Below, one piece after another: positions 5,035-6,630 of a stretch of 6,630 nucleotides of DNA. The notes under the pieces are model-generated. The model was given only the letters and a program-made list of their open reading frames with translations, had not been told where the DNA came from and made no database searches. The stretch is from contig JAHENP010000120.1 of assembly GCA_018609965.1 (NCBI GenBank), positions 1-6,630 of the forward strand, read 5' to 3'. Positions within the stretch are counted from its first letter, which is position 1. Every line of letters begins with the position of its first letter. This stretch comes from Haloferacaceae archaeon. GTDB lineage: Archaea; Halobacteriota; Halobacteria; Halobacteriales; Haloferacaceae. The position numbers were made by a program, and so were the translations under genes.

Positions 5035-5323
5035 CTTCACCCAGTTTTGGGCCTGCAGACTCTTCGGCTTCTACCCGTTCGTCCTCCCGTCTCATCTCCT
5101 GTAGGTGGGACAGAACTGCACCATCCTCGTAGTCGCCGGCGTGAACCCCTCGCATCTCCTCGACCGATGGGAGTGGTTCGACGACGACCTTCCCGTCTAC
5201 CTCGCGAACGAGAACCTTCCCCGGGGCTTCGATTCCGAACCGTTCGCGCAGTTCTTTCGGTATGGTCGCCTGTCCCTTCTTCGAGACACTGATGACTTCG
5301 CCACAATCGACGCTACTCGACAT
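5027..5323 (-). CDS. AbrB/MazE/SpoVT-type antitoxin
   Basis: Predicted 98-residue DNA-binding antitoxin for the downstream PIN toxin. Residues 8-52 form the swapped-hairpin AbrB domain: ISVSKKGQATIPKELRERFGI matches the family core (V-S-x-K-G-Q-x-T-I-P-K-x-[IL]-R), followed by PGKVLVREVDGKVVVEPL. The C-terminal half, residues 53-98, is acidic and helix-prone with few hydrophobics, the expected toxin-binding tail. The ATG at 5323 sits just before the domain and a TATA-like box lies further upstream. The stop overlaps the toxin start. AbrB-type antitoxins usually repress their own operon. The sequence ATTAC-GT-ATTAC (5322-5333), a close direct repeat spanning the start codon, is a possible binding site, but this is a guess. 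Confidence 0.87.
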   Translation of the reverse strand: MSSSVDCGEVISVSKKGQATIPKELRERFGIEAPGKVLVREVDGKVVVEPLPSVEEMRGVHAGDYEDGAVLSHLQEMRREDERVEAEESAGPKLGEDD

Positions 5324-5362
5324 TACGTATTACTCTGTGTGCTCCTCTTACGAGTGGCTTTT

Positions 5363-5370
5363 GGTATACT
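5363..5370 (-). promoter_or_regulatory. Possible TATA-box of the abrB-PIN toxin operon
   Basis: On the minus strand AGTATACC lies about 44 bases ahead of the antitoxin ATG at 5323. It would place the transcript start near 5340, giving a leader of about 17 bases. A purine-rich GAGGAG (5342-5347) lies close to that start site but too far from the ATG to be an obvious ribosome binding site. Confidence 0.35.
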
Positions 5371-5407
5371 CGACCAAGCAGTATGGACGCTCGGGCGGGA
5401 GGGGTAC

Positions 5408-6535
5408 TCACAGCCTGACAGAGATCGTCACCGGCTCCATCCCCCCCGAGACGCCGCCGAAGGCGGTCTCGTACCCCTCGTGGCGCGCGACCTGCGGTTG
5501 GACCGTCGGCGTCAGTTGGAGTTCGTCACCCGACTGCACGTCCAGCGTGGCGCCGTAGTGGTAGCCCAACTCGGGGTCGAGCGTGCGGGTCAACCCCGTC
5601 TCCGCGGCCGTCCCGCCGTCGCGCCGCACCGCCGCGGTCAGCGCCATCGCGGGGATCACCCGTCGGTTGTGTGGCGTCCGGGCCGACACCGCGAGATACG
5701 GGTTGTCACCGTCCACGCCGGCAGGGGGGTTGTCCAACAACGTTGTCGCGAGCGTCGCGTCGTCGCTGGTTGGCGTGCCGAGCAACGTCCCGGGGAGCGC
5801 ATCGGCCGCCGGCAGCTTCCCGTCCGGGAACCCGCCCATCGCCATCGGCGCGAGCGCATCCCGGGTGCCGGCGCGGTCGTCGAACCGCTCGACGGAGAGT
5901 GCGTCTCGGTCGGCACGCGCGTAGTCAAACCCGACCGACAGCGTCGCCGGCTCCTCGAACCGGTCACGGAACCCACCGGTGCGACGAGTCCGAACGGCGC
6001 CGACGGTCACGTCGACGGTGTAGCTGCCGTCGCCGGCCAACGAGAAGTTGCCGCCGTAGTGGAACCCCATCGTCTGTGACAACATCGGGTACACCACCTC
6101 CTGGGTGACGAGTTCGCCGTCCCGTTTGATCGCCACCTCCACACCCGTCTCCGGGAGGATACTCCCGGTCTCGGGGTCCCAGACGGTCGCCATCAGGTGG
6201 ACATCGTCGTCTGGCTCGGCGTCGGTTCGTGCGGTGTCGTCGCCGTTGACGTTCCAGAACCGGTGGGCGTACGAGTACGTTACCGCGACGGCGTAGTCGT
6301 CGGTCTCCGCGCGGCCGAGCATCCCCATCCCCTCGGAGTGACCGGGGACGTACACCGCGCTCGGTCGGTCCTCGACGACCGGCGGCGGCGCGAACCCCGC
6401 CGAGTCGAGTTGAAACCCGAGACAGCCGGCCGTCGCCGCCGCCAGCCCGCTGCCAGCGGCCGCGAGAAACGCCCGTCGGCTGCGTCCGTCGGCTGGTGCA
6501 CCGTTCCGGCCACCCTGTCGACGTCGCTCGTCCAT
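5408..6535 (-). CDS. Tat-exported lipoprotein resembling the P19/Tp34 metal-binding family, two-domain
   Basis: Predicted extracytoplasmic lipoprotein of 375 residues. Residues 18-24 (RSRRAFL) are a twin-arginine motif, followed by an Ala/Gly-rich hydrophobic segment and the lipobox TAGC with Cys38, so it should be exported folded and anchored by lipid outside the cell. The mature part resembles P19/Tp34 periplasmic iron-uptake proteins: GHSEGMGMLG (65-74) with His66, Met70 and Met72, a strand DVHLMATV with His113, and VYPMLSQTMGFHYG (148-161) with Met151, Met156 and His159, like the M-x-x-x-x-G-x-HYG segment of that family. Residues 278-360 seem to repeat the core, including a second GYHYG with His326. 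P19 proteins bind copper or iron and often work with an FTR1-type permease; none is visible here. The ATG at 6535 is preferred over one 30 residues upstream because Tat signals begin close to the twin Arg. The divergent region beyond 6535 shows no clear gene. Confidence 0.75.
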   Translation of the reverse strand: MDERRRQGGRNGAPADGRSRRAFLAAAGSGLAAATAGCLGFQLDSAGFAPPPVVEDRPSAVYVPGHSEGMGMLGRAETDDYAVAVTYSYAHRFWNVNGDDTARTDAEPDDDVHLMATVWDPETGSILPETGVEVAIKRDGELVTQEVVYPMLSQTMGFHYGGNFSLAGDGSYTVDVTVGAVRTRRTGGFRDRFEEPATLSVGFDYARADRDALSVERFDDRAGTRDALAPMAMGGFPDGKLPAADALPGTLLGTPTSDDATLATTLLDNPPAGVDGDNPYLAVSARTPHNRRVIPAMALTAAVRRDGGTAAETGLTRTLDPELGYHYGATLDVQSGDELQLTPTVQPQVARHEGYETAFGGVSGGMEPVTISVRL

Positions 6536-6630
6536 ACCGACGCTACGGCTGTATCGTGGTGTGGATTCCGGTCGAGTCCCACACACTGGGAACGACACCG
6601 GAGAGTGTAGCCGTGTGATCGCCACGGTTC

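Noticed and set aside
6536..6625. A 30-residue N-terminal extension of the P19-like lipoprotein
   Set aside because: It would place the twin-arginine motif about 50 residues into the protein, too far for a typical Tat signal, and the added residues are not acidic as expected for this organism.
1..6630. CRISPR arrays, rRNA or complete tRNA genes
   Set aside because: No regularly spaced repeats and no RNA gene signatures were seen on either strand.

Overview
The window looks like chromosomal DNA of a halophilic archaeon (class Halobacteria). The supporting signs are high G+C coding sequence, very acidic proteins rich in Asp and Glu, TATA-like boxes about 27 bases ahead of start codons (leaderless transcripts), GTG starts, a Tat-type lipoprotein signal, and haloarchaeal IS200/IS605-type end hairpins. 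No genus can be named from the sequence alone.

Left part, + strand (1-2409). The window opens inside the 3' half of an ABC ATPase gene of the energy-coupling-factor (CbiO-like) type. A stretch of about 570 bases without a gene follows. Its two ends carry matched 7-bp-stem, 8-nt-loop hairpins that share TTCAC at the same loop positions. The right hairpin is preceded by GAAT and followed by TCAA, the arrangement of IS200/IS605 transposon ends. No transposase or TnpB reading frame is visible, so it is best read as a non-autonomous IS200/IS605 derivative, like the palindrome-associated transposable elements (PATEs) described in haloarchaea. Next come a hypothetical multi-pass membrane protein, a decayed C-terminal remnant of a small multidrug resistance (SMR) transporter, and a vapBC-type toxin-antitoxin pair with a GTGA start/stop overlap.

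Right part, - strand (2507-6535). After a convergent junction come, in + coordinate order, a short orphan protein, a Get3/ArsA-type ATPase with a CxxC pair, a FrnE-like DsbA-family thiol oxidoreductase, a second toxin-antitoxin operon (AbrB-type antitoxin upstream of a PIN-domain toxin), and a Tat-exported lipoprotein that resembles the P19/Tp34 metal-binding family and appears to contain two copies of its core domain.

The two toxin-antitoxin modules, the mobile-element derivative and the SMR remnant mark the window as partly accessory DNA set among conserved housekeeping genes (Get3, FrnE, ABC ATPase). No clearly new multi-gene defence system is visible. The most interesting items are the TnpB-less IS605 derivative, whose right end could specify a stand-alone reRNA/omega-RNA-like transcript, and the tandem P19-like lipoprotein.
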